From Basidiobolus meristosporus CBS 931.73 (lineage: Eukaryota; Basidiobolomycota; Basidiobolomycetes; Basidiobolales; Basidiobolaceae), in contig MCFE01000012.1 of assembly GCA_002104905.1 (NCBI GenBank), forward strand, positions 1 to 64,000: 64,000 bases of DNA. Reading direction: 5' to 3'. Position numbers and translations under genes: made by a program. Positions within the stretch are counted from its first letter, which is position 1. Every line of letters starts with the position of its first letter. Positions 36,600 to 48,389 of the stretch are shown one piece after another. Under the pieces are notes generated by a model. It did no database searches. It was not told where the DNA came from and was given only the letters and a program-made list of their open reading frames with translations.

Positions 36600-37200
36600 G
36601 AATATATTTACAAAGGTCCCAAGAGTATGTGTGCAAAGTTTGGGGCTGCTTGGACAACTTATCTAATTTTCATGTTCTGGGTACCTGATATTTTGGTGCA
36701 AATATTTAGTAAGCCCCTCCTGGGAATTTGGTCAGTATTCTCTAAGATTTGTAGGTAATGATCTAAGTGACTAAGTTTGGTGAATATTTAGGTGGAATTA
36801 CAAAATTTTACAACAGAAAATGCTTCCTTGACCACATTGCTGCTTTTGTAGCCTCACAGGCTGCTATATTCTCTGCCAGTGTGGTGGAAGGTGACACAGC
36901 TGGTTGCTTTCTTGAATTCCAAGATATTGCTGACTTGTGCTCATGAAAGATGTATCATGTGGTGGATCATCTGTCTTGTAAGTTTTGTCCCCAATCAGCA
37001 TCAGAGTATTCCACAGGATCCTGTTCTGAATCCTTACAGGTGTACATTAAGTAGATATTGGCAGTTCCTTTTAAGTATCTAAGTATCTGCTTAATTGCTG
37101 CAATATGATCAGATCCATAGTTTTGATTTTGCTGGTCTAATGTTTAGAGTTGTAGGTATTCTCACAAGTTGCAAAACATGGTGGTGTGTATACATCATTC
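36600..37200 (-). mobile_element. Decayed Ty1/copia pol fragment (RNase H region)
   Basis: On the minus strand the translation reads HIAAIKQILRYLKGT, then PVEYSDADWGQNLQDR, stop, ST-stop-YIF, SAISWNSRKQPAVSPSTTLA, then ENIAACEATKAAMWSRK and another stop. These are the ordered RNase H motifs of Ty1/copia polyproteins (ILRYLKGT, SDADWAGD, AISWSSKKQ, AEYIAA). Stops at CGA-to-TGA type positions and the absence of LTRs or gag show it is dead. Remnants of the reverse transcriptase side may reach about 37400. Confidence 0.75.
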
Positions 37201-39101
37201 TATATCCAATTACTATATTCCACCCCATTTAAACATTCCCAGTCATCTCCAAATATCTACTTGCACTTATGCTCTCAAAACTTTGAAGTTGGGGCCTTAG
37301 ACCAATTTTTGCTATATCCTGTACACATCCAAATGACTATTAAACTGGTACAAATGGTATTTTCTTGGCATTTCCATAATTTTCACGAGTTAACCAAATG
37401 ATCTCTAAATGCTCGCTAGTCTTGTCAAAATTTACATATTATTTGTTAGATCCAACATTCTCCATCCATCGACATCTTTAAACTTTTCAAAATATCTATC
37501 TCTAAAATACAGTATCAACCAGCACAAACATGGCACAAAAATACCCAAGTGATGAAGTATTGGCTAATTGATAGGCACCCATTGAACATCTAAACAGCAC
37601 GTCTCGGAAGATAGTTTTGAAGTTTATTACCATGTTTCGAAATTTATTTTCAATATCAATTTTGGTTGCAACCACGAAACTAAATATGAAATTTGCGCAT
37701 GCGGATAATTGGTGCTACGTTAATTGTTTGCACAATAATTCGTGCACTTCTCAAAAACCTCATCCTCAGTCTGTAACAGCAACTTGGGAACTTTTGGCAG
37801 GTTTCACAATCGTCCGGACATCTTCACGATTCTGAGGTAGTGTCATGTTCAATTCACATATCTCACTAAATGGACCGTATTTGAAACCAAGATAACTGGT
37901 GAATTTATGTGCGAAATCTACTTTTGATGTTCTCGCTCAGCTGATCAAATTACTTGTATATCCTAAACTAGGCTTTTCTCAACACCCATAGAATTGTGTG
38001 AAAGCTATAGCTAGAGAAGAGGCAGCGTGAGTCTCCGAGACATGGGAATATTTCGATGAACCAAAGCTCAAGAGGGTCATCCGGTTAACTTACTACTGCA
38101 AATTTAAGACTATACAAGGATCTATTATTTCAAGATTCGAATGCCCATTGAATTTGCCACCTGAGGGTGGAGACCATTTGACTCCAATTAATGAACCTTG
38201 AGTAACGATGTGCCAATAATACTTTTAGCAACATTAACGCCATAGCACAACCAATATGAACCTGTAGAGCAATTTCGGGGCCACATGCAGCAAAATGGTA
38301 TGACATATATAGACCTGAGTAACTAACATTATCTAATCTTGCCCCATGATATACACATCCTGTCTCCCTTTGATTTGAAGAGTTTGCAAGAGCGTACAAC
38401 TAGCTGTGAGTAGTTGACATGGAGAATGCTCGTAATTCACAATTAGCATAGGATCACTGGGCTACCTCGATTCGCCATTGATGTGGAAACCACATCTATT
38501 TCCCTCGTTCAAGCTGCATGATCTAGCACGTATCTCTCCACCAGTTACACTCATCATGAGAAATCCCTTGCCGGGGTGTGCACTAGGAACGAATCCAAGA
38601 GTCTGCCAGTAGCGGATTGTTAAGCACTATGCGTTAACTGATCAGTAGCTGCCATATTGATTGTTCGCAAAAACGATACTGGTCTAATGAATGCTGCGCT
38701 GGTAATGAGCTATGAGGTCAATGGTGCGACACATTGCTGAATTTTACATGCTTGCAAATCTCACTGTTACCATTGGTGTATTTGTCTAGTGATTTATTTC
38801 GAAGAATCAAGATCGTTTCCAACTCTTGTGTTGCAAATAAACCCTCAATTAGTAATACTATATCAGTACCTCTCAGTAGGGAGCTCATCTAAGGTCTTGC
38901 TTGAAGAAGCCAGTAAATGTCGAGATTGCTGTGGTTCCTTCAACTCTCGTACGTTTTAATGAATGAATGCAAAGTCGATTCAAAATGCTCATCCAAGTCC
39001 AGTTTGTCGGAGGTTGTAACAGGAGGGCTCAAATGGGAATTAGGTTGGCAAAAAGTGTTCTTTTCAAAAATGCGCAGCGCGAAGGGATTAGGACTTGGCT
39101 G
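37201..39101. other. Spacer beside the copia relic
   Basis: A frame at 37632-37835 (+) starts MFRNLFSISILVATTKLN with a Cys-containing tail (WCYVNCLHNNSC) and might encode a short secreted peptide, but support is thin. Otherwise nothing is recognised. Confidence 0.3.
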
Positions 39102-40569
39102 TCAACAATGTAGCACAGAGGGGGGACAGTGAGTAATCACATCGTATCTGTTGTTGAATTGATGTGTGGTCAGCCGATAGGTTTGATTGCAACCACAGTT
39201 GGGATAATCATACGACGAATACAATGTCATACACAGAAATATATATGTCCCACTAAAACCGAGGTTGAATAGTTTCATCAGAATGTCACAGAGCAACCGG
39301 TTGTGGGAATACCCCGAACCAACAAGTGTGTCGATATTTATGGCGAAGAGCGGTAACCCCATCATGATAATAGAGATACCCAGGTAGACATTCAGCTTGA
39401 GGGAGAATTCTAGCTTCGCTCTGGCTAAAGTGGCGATCTCAATCTGTTGTAGGGTTTTGCTGAGGCGGATCTGGTTGGCGATTGTGAAGCCTGTGAGGAC
39501 GATTGCTTCTATAAAAAGTGCGTTAGTAGTTGACCATGGGTCTCGCTTTCATTGGGACAATGTCCAGATTAACTTGTATTTACCTGAACTGAAAAACATT
39601 TGAGGGATGATCTGGATTGAAACTGGTTAAGCAGAGTTTAGGTGGATCTGTACCAGTGTAATGCTTACCGTGCTTTGAGTTTTGTCTCGTAGGTAAAAAA
39701 ACTGGAGTAAAGCGTATGCCGCAAAACTAAGACACGAGTATACAAGGTATAGGTGGAACTCGACGCTGTTCATGAATGGTTGCTTTGTGTATGGTTGCAT
39801 TATGAAATTCCAGGTTGCTTGGAAAAGAAATAGCGCGCAGGTTAAAAAGGCAAAGCTAAAATCGATGAACGAGTCACTTATAGGCAGCAGCTTCAAATGT
39901 TGTGTTGACCACAATTCCTTTGGTTTTGGAACCACACCCTCGCCGTCTATTATGTACCCTTCATTGTATTTGATGGAGGTGACAAGAATATCGTACACAA
40001 TGATCAATACGTTCGATATTAGCAGCAGTATAGTAATGATTGGGCGAAGCTCCCCTTTGCGGAATCTTTGAAAGCTCAAGGCCATTCGGATTCCGGCAAA
40101 CGCCTGTACGCGATACAGAATCCAGATAAACGCGAAAACATTGCATATTAGTCGGTCTACAGGATACATAAATACGTTAAGATATGTCTCCGAGATGGAG
40201 CATATATCGTTTAGATACCCAAGTAAGTATAATCCGATAAATGAGTCATCTTCCACACAAATTGTCGACAACTGAAATGGTTAGAGATTCCTTGGACAGT
40301 GCACTATCGAAGAAGCAATTAACAAAGTTAGATTGAATCCAGAAGTGATGATTGCTTTCCTTTATATACTTCTGACAAGGATAAGCAGGTGGTGTGAGCT
40401 GTAGGCCAACAGGTTGAAAGCTGTTCAATGTCTCACATTGAACAAGACATCCAAATTTTGTCCAAAGCATTGAAAGGTTGTTGAGCAGTAAGTTCTGAAC
40501 AAACGTGATCACACTTGTCGATTCCAGCCAATTCAAGGATGATCCGATCATTTGTAGTGTTTGGCGCAT
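39102..40569 (-). CDS. Unidentified polytopic membrane protein (six to seven helices)
   Basis: Four exons (40324-40569, 39669-40271, 39584-39611, 39102-39508) total 1284 nt, or 427 aa. The 28-nt exon 3 (IIPQMFFSS) restores the frame between DKTQST and EAIVLTGFTIANQIR. The N-terminal about 95 residues are polar with three Cys. Hydrophobic helices follow: NVFAFIWILYRVQAFAGI, ITILLLISNVLIIVYDILV, DFSFAFLTCALFLFQATW, YLVYSCLSFAAYALLQFF, MFFSSEAIVLTGFTIAN, NVYLGISIIMMGLPLFAI and LGFSGTYIFLCMTLYSS. The arrangement recalls seven-helix receptors, but no GPCR family motif is visible. The C-terminus (CPPSVLHC) may be altered by another intron. Confidence 0.6.
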
Positions 40570-41477
40570 CAATGCGGGTGAACATTACTGTATTACACCA
40601 AGGTACAACATGGTCCTGCAGAGCAGTTGTGGGTGCAAGGTTCCCTGACTTTCTGATACCAAATCTCGTTTTGAAAATAACTCTATGTGAACCATTAGTT
40701 TCTTTCAAAACTTGACCTCACTGTTTTCACATCATGTACAGGCAGCCACTAGCAGTCCGATTTAAACCAGCCTCAAACCTTGAAACAACCATTACCACTG
40801 GAGTCGTTGTACGGACTTGCCCAATGTGTCTCGGCAAGACGAAAGGTGGGAAATCATTTGAGTGACCTTAAATCTACATCTGGATTGACTTGTTACATAA
40901 CTGGACCTTCAGAGCCTCCACCTCCACTGTAAATAGAGCAAATAAAGGCAAAGATCGAATTAAGCCATTTGTGTAAATGATTAACCGAACAACTCAACTC
41001 TGAGGACCTTCCCTGCCATATTATGCTATCCCATGCTATGAAACCAACTGCTATTAGAACCTGCTACTTGGAGGAAAAAATCGGAATCAACCTGTGAAGT
41101 ATTATTCTCTGGGACTGATATCAAATCTTCATATTGGCAGTAGATGTAACCCAGCCTATTGTCGTGGGGTAAAATACTTGTCCCGGTCCAAGCCCATTCA
41201 GTTCAGTTAGCATGAGGATAATAGAGCAGTCAAAGAGTTTATTTGATTTGATGGCATAAATGTGATAATAACGATGATGGCAGTGTTGAATGAATTAGAT
41301 AAGCACATCTAGAAAGCTACTGTAGATCATATCGAACCCATTCAGCAATCGCTTGTATAGCAGTTTGTACAATGTTGACGTTGTGCTGTCCGCAGAATAT
41401 AGCAATCGTGCTATCTACTAAAATTCGGTGGGTTTGGTGTATTTCACGAGCTTTGAAGCTCGATAGTCTTCAGTGGT
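40570..41477. other. Spacer, nothing supported
   Basis: About 0.9 kb with short unconserved frames. It includes the presumed promoter of the polytopic protein. Confidence 0.35.
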
Positions 41478-41849
41478 TTATAGAGTACTAGAGATAGCTT
41501 GAGATGAGTCACCAAGGGTGATCCTAGGCTCGCCCCCTTTTCCAACAGCACCTCTCCATGAATTCCAAAAACGAGACCAGAATTTTCCTTGTCTAAGCAA
41601 CATTGTGGAGATTTGGATGAACTTCCAGCCAAATCCTTGAAAAAATGGGAAAATAACATGATCTCTGATTATCAGTGTAACCGCAGTGCCAAATGTAAGC
41701 GACTTTTGCTGTGCGAGCTGTGAGGAAGGTCGATGAATTAGATCAATAGCTGCATCATCGGTGTCATCAGAAAATGAGCTGTCTGAATCGGAATCGTATT
41801 CTTGTCGTTGTAAGGCAAAGTTGGAATAGCGATGTAGCGAGGGATGCAT
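41478..41849 (-). CDS. Small protein with acidic N-terminus and one hydrophobic helix
   Basis: Single-exon frame of 123 aa (ATG 41849, TAA 41478). An acidic Ser/Asp run (EYDSDSDSSFSDDTDD, residues 18-33) precedes a hydrophobic, aromatic segment (TLIIRDHVIFPFFQGFGWKF) and a basic Arg/Trp region (WSRFWNSWRGAVGKGG). The pattern is reminiscent of small fungal mitochondrial outer-membrane proteins such as Mim2, but no specific motif proves that. Hypothetical. Confidence 0.45.
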   Translation of the reverse strand: MHPSLHRYSNFALQRQEYDSDSDSSFSDDTDDAAIDLIHRPSSQLAQQKSLTFGTAVTLIIRDHVIFPFFQGFGWKFIQISTMLLRQGKFWSRFWNSWRGAVGKGGEPRITLGDSSQAISSTL

Positions 41850-43274
41850 CTTCGGAGATTCGGTTTTGGTAAAACTTACTTTGCTTTCTAAATCTTTCCG
41901 ATAAAACGACTTCTATGAATATGGATAGCAGCTACTGCCGTCACTACGTAAGTGATAAATTTATCCCGATTTCAAGCAGCACATTTCCATCATCATTAGC
42001 AAGTATAAAAACGCACAATAATTGGATGGCACAATCAAATTATTCACCCGACCATATCTAGATATTTGTAAAGTTTGGGAACAGCACATCTTATTTAATC
42101 CACTGTTGATCTCAATCCGTGTCTACCTAGATTGAATGTCACAGAGATTAGCATACCCTGACCAAAGTGACACGCGAATCGACCGTGCCTTGATGGTAGC
42201 TCGGACTTTTCTAAAGTTATATTCTAAATGCATTTGGCAACAACTGTTTCGCATGTTTCAGCAATACCCCACATGAACCTTGTGACGTACCGTTTCGAGT
42301 TTATACGTGTAACTTAATCAGGTAGTCAGCACAGTCCAATTTAGTGTTTATGGGATCAGAACCTACCTTGATTTCGAACCAACCTCTACCAGACTGTGTG
42401 TGAGCAGTTCATAGCAATGGCTAGTGGTGCTCGTTCTCCATGCGGCACTAGAACGGCCACTGAGTTACACATAGTACAAGAGCTGATCAACCTGAACAAC
42501 TTGCTAAACAAGAATAAAATGGTTGTGTGCCTACGTCCATGCGCTGACTACCAATTAGATGCAAGACGACTAATGAGTCGAGTTGGTGTAGCGTAAGGTG
42601 AAGCTGAGGGAAATAAATGTGGTCCTCCCTGCTCAAGCACACCCTGTAGGCCATTTTTATCCCTAGCACCGTTGAAAAATATTGTGATACAATACTTTCA
42701 GAGGCTAACAATTTTCTCAGTCAACTCCACTGAAAATTCATAATATATTGCTGCCATCAATACGTCTCGGGAAGCACCCAGTGCTTGTCACGTTGGCTGG
42801 GATATCATTATTTTTGAGACACACGTAAGAATCATGCTCATATCCACCTGATCCGTCTTCTACGTTCATGCAAATTCGGGATCTACTCCCTAGAAGTACA
42901 ATTGGTTACCATGTGGCCCATGGTGCTGTCAGTAGAGCTTTTAGATACTAGCACTTCTTGGATATATGATGAGAAAAGGGATGCCTACACTTTGCTGAAG
43001 TGGGGTGGATATTTAGAGAGAGTTAGAAGAATACATCGAGATTATATGGAATTAGATGGAATTTAACTAAAACAGCGAAAGATCGTTTCCTATTTGTTCG
43101 CTGATTGTTTCAATCATTAAATTACCCACGCCACTGCAGTTTGTGGGTGATTTATTGGGGTATACCCGCAGCACTAAGGCATTGCTGCTTGACACATCCG
43201 CAGCTTTCGCCCTTGCTAATATAAGTTAGGTTTTGTTGAATCGAAGTTTCAAGTACTTCGATTACCCCACCACC
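41850..43274. other. Spacer, nothing supported
   Basis: About 1.4 kb. A frame at 42396-42596 (+) has no domain. Confidence 0.35.
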
Positions 43275-44179
43275 ATGTTGCAGGATCACACTGAAATCAA
43301 CCGCAAATCTTGGAATGAGGTTTGATGATCCTATTTTTGCGTACTTGAAGTGATTGGGCTAAACCTTTCTCCTAGGCTACCTTGGCACACAATAGCCACA
43401 AGCCCAACCAAGCAGAGTTTTTCCTTGATGGAGGCTCAACGCTTTTCCCTGAAGAAGTCGGACTTCTCGGAGATGTCAAAAACAAAAACATCTGCCACCT
43501 GCTGTGTAACTCGGGCCAGGACACCTTAAGTATAGCAAAATTAGGCGCTAATATAGTGGGTGTTGATATTTCCGATAATGCCATCGAATTTGCTACAACC
43601 CTGTCGAAGGATTCGAAGATCGAGGCAACCTTTGTTAGAAGTGAAGCTTGCAGTTATCTTGAAAGCACTGAACCGAACCAATTTGATGTTGTATTCATTT
43701 CTTACGGTGCTATCAATTGGCTCCCTGACATTAATCGGCTCGCTCAAGGTATTCACAAGATTCTTAAGCCGGGAGGTCGTCTTATCATAGTCGAATTCCA
43801 TCCAATCCTTTTCATTTTTGATGAAAGCACCGAAAGAGTTTTCCCTTACACCACCTCAGGCACTGTTCTCGAAAATGATGTCGGCGTGAGCGACTATGTG
43901 GCAAGAAGTGAAGGATGCTTAAATCACGGGGGAGAGTTTGCTGAAGGGATTGTCAACTTTGAAAACAAGTATCCTTGCAGTGAATTTGCTTGGGGCATTG
44001 GAGATATCCTGTCTTCCATTTTATCTAGTGGATTAGTGCTGAATGACTTTAAGGAGTATCTTCATTGCAATGGGTTTAAGCCATTTGATGAAATGAAGGC
44101 TTCAGATGATCGCACATGGACCATTGAACCAAACATCCCTATGATGTTTTCATTGGTCGCCACGAAGCCAGCGACATAA
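43275..44179 (+). CDS. Class I SAM-dependent methyltransferase of bacterial type
   Basis: Two exons (43275-43319, 43376-44179) encode 282 aa. ATG 43275 sits in a CACC context. The start HTEINRKSWNE, motif I with NSGQDTLSIAKLGANIVGVD, the GVDISDNAIEFA acidic loop, FDVVFISYGAINWLPD and LKPGGRLIIVEFHPI are characteristic of a methyltransferase family I know mainly from bacteria. The C-terminal SEFAWGIGDILSSIL and IPMMFSLVATKP complete the family pattern. Substrate unknown. The single intron comes after 15 codons. A bacterial origin by transfer is inference. Confidence 0.85.
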
Positions 44180-44669
44180 AATGGCGGATCTTTTGGTGCA
44201 AAACAAAAGCTTGGAGAACATAGTATTGAATCAAAACCTGTGGATTTGTTTTCCTGTAATACCAGTTGGTCTCTTTGATATTACGTTGCAGTAGAGTAAT
44301 AGTTGCTGTAGATTCGTGAAGTCATCGCAGTATAAAATTTTTCATTGAAGGATTATTTTGTTGTAAAACCAGTCGCGTTAATGTCCAGCAAGTTGTGAGG
44401 TAAATGCGAATGCATCCCAAACAGGGTACATTGTTGACCCTCCATATGATGTCAAAATTTTAACCAGAAATTCGCTAGTCATTTCCAGACCTGCAGGTGT
44501 GGTCTGTCATCAAGAAATACACTGACAATGAAATTTCATGGAGGGATTTTAATTTGGTTGATTCCCAGCCCGAGCTATTCAGCTTATTAACAAAATTTCT
44601 TAAATAATCCAATATTACGACTCCAAGTGAGACACTCATCTATTGGCCCTTTAGTCTAGAGGTGAAGGA
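44180..44669. other. Convergent spacer after the methyltransferase
   Basis: 490 bases with no gene supported. Confidence 0.4.
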
Positions 44670-45353
44670 TTAAGCTAGATAGATCGCCAGAACAATCGTC
44701 CCGAGTAGGGCGAGACCGGTCTTTGTTAACGTGCTGGATGACAAATCACCATTGCTTTTGCTGTTGTGGGTTATGGAAGGTCTTGGGATGTCGATGTTTC
44801 TCTGTTCCTGTGGAAGGATATTGGGCGGACTCTCGGGGAAACGTTGTCGAGGTGGTGGGGCAACGGAGGTTGAATAACCGTAGTTGTATCCATTATGTAA
44901 AGGAATTCCAGGAGACACGAATGCGCTGTAATTGGGCTGAAAATTCTCTTTGTGAGCAGAAGGAGAGGGAAAGTTCGTCACTGCGTTGTATGAAGGCGTC
45001 CCAGAGCCAGTTGGAGTAGGTTGAGGAAATGTTGTAGTGGGTTTGGGTGTTGGTTGAATGGGGAAGGTAGTTATCGGTGCTATTTTAGTAATGGTCGAGA
45101 TACTAGGCGCAATCTGATTGTAGGTGCTGGTCGAATTCTGCTGCATCTCGTTTGCAATGCTTTTCAGAGGCCCAACAATAGATTCAGCGTCCTCATTGAA
45201 TTCGTGCTCGTGCTCTTGCTCGTGCTCATCCCCATCACCGTTTTCATTCTCCTCTGGATCGTCAAAATATACTTTTGCATACCAACTTTGCGTCACATTA
45301 GATAGCATAAGTATCAGTAGTAAACATAAAGTGAAGTTCAAAGAAGCTTGCAT
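44670..45353 (-). CDS. Secreted Ser/Thr/Pro-rich protein, probable GPI anchor
   Basis: 227 aa from ATG 45353. The frame is open 33 bases further up, but the signal peptide MQASLNFTLCLLLILMLSNV starts here. An acidic stretch with His/Glu repeats (EHEQEHEHEF) follows, then a long Thr/Pro/Ser region with FPIQPTPKPTTTFPQPTPTG and several N-glycosylation sequons. It ends with a hydrophobic tail TGLALLGTIVLAIYLA with no cytoplasmic residues, preceded by small residues, the layout of a GPI attachment signal. Likely a cell-wall or surface protein. No catalytic domain. Confidence 0.7.
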   Translation of the reverse strand: MQASLNFTLCLLLILMLSNVTQSWYAKVYFDDPEENENGDGDEHEQEHEHEFNEDAESIVGPLKSIANEMQQNSTSTYNQIAPSISTITKIAPITTFPIQPTPKPTTTFPQPTPTGSGTPSYNAVTNFPSPSAHKENFQPNYSAFVSPGIPLHNGYNYGYSTSVAPPPRQRFPESPPNILPQEQRNIDIPRPSITHNSKSNGDLSSSTLTKTGLALLGTIVLAIYLA

Positions 45354-45620
45354 CGGAAAGGAAAAGGGATGAGGATCCTCACACAAGTCAAGAAGAATAG
45401 CTTCGAATCTTGAGTACTTAAATTCATTTCGAAACCTTTACTTGGATTACTTCGAGTTACAAATTTGTGACTAGTTTCAACAGAATAAAATCAAGAGTTG
45501 AAACGTGGTAGTAATCACTCTTGGCTAAATCACCTGCAGTAAGGTTAAACATGTTTCAAGATTTATTATACAAACGGAGTAATGGATGGATACAAGCAAT
45601 AGGTGAATCTGGCAACGAAC

Positions 45621-46058
45621 CTAGTGGCAATTTCTTTGGTTTTCAGCGAAAGTGCTACAACCAAAATCCTGAGCTTGAGCCACTTTGTGGCCAATCATTC
45701 CCGGACCATTCCAAGACCAGCCAGTGGCGCATCGACGTCGGATAAAATTGGTGGCTTCCTCGTTGCTATCGATGCAAGCACTGACCATACACTGTTGAAA
45801 TTGATTATCACAGTCTGTCTTGAGCGAGTTGCACGTGGTGTAGCAATTCTCTTTCACCGTACAGCAACCATTCATCATATCCTTCTCCTTTCCTTCAGAA
45901 TTAGGTGATCCGCAGATGGTCTCATTGCTCGCATATTCAGTTGAGTTATTCGGCAAAGTACATGCTGGTGGTGGAGATCCCACACCTTCTTGGGGTCTAG
46001 CGAGAGTGCTGCACACCATGAAAGAGCCAAACGTAAGCAACAACTTGTATTGATGCAT
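45621..46058 (-). CDS. Secreted Cys-rich phospholipase A2-like protein, catalytic His replaced
   Basis: 145 aa with a signal peptide (MHQYKLLLTFGSFMVCSTLA). The core NGCCTVKENCYTTCNSLK, then TDCDNQFQQCMVSAC, matches the Cys pattern of fungal and group XII-like secreted PLA2 domains (CCxxHDxCYxxC...CDxxFxxCM). At the active-site HD pair the sequence reads KE, so hydrolase activity is doubtful. Sequons lie at the N-terminus (NNST, SNET). Expected outside the cell. The family call rests on the Cys framework. Confidence 0.6.
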   Translation of the reverse strand: MHQYKLLLTFGSFMVCSTLARPQEGVGSPPPACTLPNNSTEYASNETICGSPNSEGKEKDMMNGCCTVKENCYTTCNSLKTDCDNQFQQCMVSACIDSNEEATNFIRRRCATGWSWNGPGMIGHKVAQAQDFGCSTFAENQRNCH

Positions 46059-47329
46059 TTTGAAAAATATTGTTGTTTAGATGGAGGCATACAGAGCTGA
46101 TTTTATACTGAATGTGTACACGATCACCAGTCATTACGGCTTAGCCCATGTAGGTTGACTACCATTTATCAGTCGAAAGGATCCAAGCCCAACTTGACGC
46201 GTACATCTTGACCGGTTACATAAATTTCGAAATTCTATAGCCCTGAATGAAATTGATCTTCAATGTTGAAGTTGTGTTACTAGGAATATTCAGGGATTTC
46301 GCCCAGATATAAGTAGAGCATGTAGCATACTTTATCTGTCAGGTTTTTGATTTCGTGGGTATATTTCATAACCTTCGAACTGGTCTCAGTTATCATTTCT
46401 CCAAAATGGCAGAAGTTGCCATTGCGAATCGAACATCGTACAAGCAGCAAGCTACTTCCGGATCATCCACATTAGTCCATTTTGGTGGCTTGCGTATTGG
46501 CAGCGCCACAAATTACTACTTTAGATATGTTGAAGCCCTCCTGTCGAAATACACCCTCGATGATTTTGAACTCGTTGGATAGCCCAAGGTGAGATGTGGC
46601 CCCGTTGCTTGTAATTAAGCTCGCTAATTGTTTCTGTCTGATCTGGCCTCTGGTAGACCAGACAAATCGATTTTAGTATGGATCGCTGAGAGCTGAAAGG
46701 GCGTGAGCCCATAAGATGCATCAAGTAGAGGCCATTGATGTCATGCCGGACTCACGCAATTGAGCTTTTAAAAACGTTCCAGTATGTGCGAAGTAAGCCT
46801 AGATGCGAATTGATGTGTGTGAGTGTTTTGGATGCTGATGGAATGCCCTCCGAGAATAATACCGAAATTAGTGCATCCCCTATGATATTTCTAGTGAGAT
46901 AAGTGACCCGCAAGACGATGTACTACTGGAATTTTAGATGACATACCTAGAAGCATTTATTAACATTCGCCAATCGCAGTCATAGGGATATTGCAATATC
47001 TCCGGGTTTGATGATATTGAATATTAAATCATTAACAAACGGTTTCATAACATTACTCCTGATTCATATTTAATGGAATATGCTTCAACTTCTGCGAGGC
47101 CAGTCGTGTTTCTTGGCTTATAGGTTGAGATCCAAGCACTTTAAATACAGCCCAATCAAAAGCTATCATACGCCCTTATATGCCGCCCGGCCTCCTCTTT
47201 GACTTGACACCTCCTTATAGTTTCTGCATCCCACTCTTTTCTGCTGTTTGTCTTGGAAAACACTCTTCGCTATCTTTCTAGAAGCAATCCTCTCTTTTCA
47301 GTTAACCTGTGAGTAATTCCAAGGTATTC
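46059..47329. other. Spacer upstream of Ndfip/Bsd2 gene
   Basis: About 1.3 kb; a plus-strand frame at 46355-46582 has no known domain. CT-rich sequence at 47170-47300 probably belongs to the downstream gene's promoter. Confidence 0.35.
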
Positions 47330-48389
47330 ATGGCACCAAAGCAAAATAAGCCAGAAGCATATCATCAAGTGAGCCTTATCAATTACTTCGCCTCCAATAA
47401 CTATTTCTCACTCTTTCCAGATTCCTTCTCAGGAAGTAGATGACCCAGAAGCCTCCACTTCGGAAAACTCTACTCTAATTCATGAGCAACTTAGGGATTG
47501 CGAAGACAGTGAGATAGAAACTCACAACAGCTCGCATCCATCTAGTTTCACGAGTCCATTGTCGGAATCGCATAATGTCTTTCCTATCGAGGAGGCCCCT
47601 ACAATCGTGGATAACGAGCCTCACCTAAACCCAACTTCTAACCATAATCAAGATCAAACTGCTACTTTACCTGTAACAACTGATGGGGTATTTGCTAATA
47701 TTCCTGCCAAGCCTACGCCCGATACCAACAAAATCGAAAATCTTCCGGTAAACTGACATTAACCAATATCCATCAGTAGACCTTTCATCAAACGAAGACC
47801 CTTAATTTAGACATATGAGGAAGCCTCCCGTGATTCTGCACCTACGTACTTTGGAACGACCACTCTTCTTGCGCCTATAGGAGACGAGTTCTTTGTTGAG
47901 GGACTACCGGTGGGCAATATATTTTCCTTTCTTTGGAGCATGCTCGGTAACCACGATTTCTGTTTCAGATTGGTTAATTTTTACTCATCTCGTTACAGTT
48001 TCAATGTGCTTCCAATTTATCGGTTTCCTGTTAACATATTTACTGCACACGTCTCATGCAGCCAAGGTACACCACAGACAACCAGATTCGTGTTGAGCCA
48101 CATTTATTGATTTAAGTCTACTTTGCAGAACGGGTCAGCAGCTGGTCTCGGATTTACTCTTATTCAATTTGGCTTTTACTTACGCGGTAAGGCCTATGAA
48201 GACGACCCATTTGGTTCCCCAGATAGCACAGGTAATCCATCAGTAGGCAATGGAGATCTTCACAGTGTCTGGATTTCGTACTTTATGATGATCCTGGGAT
48301 GGCTGTTGGTTATTCGATCTACTTCGGAATATATTCGTGTACGCAAACTGGAGGTTACCATGCTTAGTACACCTGAGAGCGCCGTGTAA
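47330..48389 (+). CDS. BSD2: Ndfip/Bsd2 family ubiquitin-ligase adaptor
   Basis: Five exons (47330-47368, 47421-47747, 47811-47946, 47999-48066, 48129-48389) give 831 nt, or 276 aa. The N-terminal 122 residues are polar and disordered. The exon 2/3 junction builds LPTYEEASRD, an LPxY motif for the WW domains of Rsp5/Nedd4, with APTY just after. The family core follows: FFVEGLPVGNIFSFLWSMLV, FQFIGFLLTYLLHTSHAAK, GSAAGLGFTLIQFGFYLRG and a third helix WISYFMMILGWLLVIRST. Members recruit Rsp5-type ligases to membrane cargo such as metal transporters in the Golgi-vacuole route. Confidence 0.9.
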
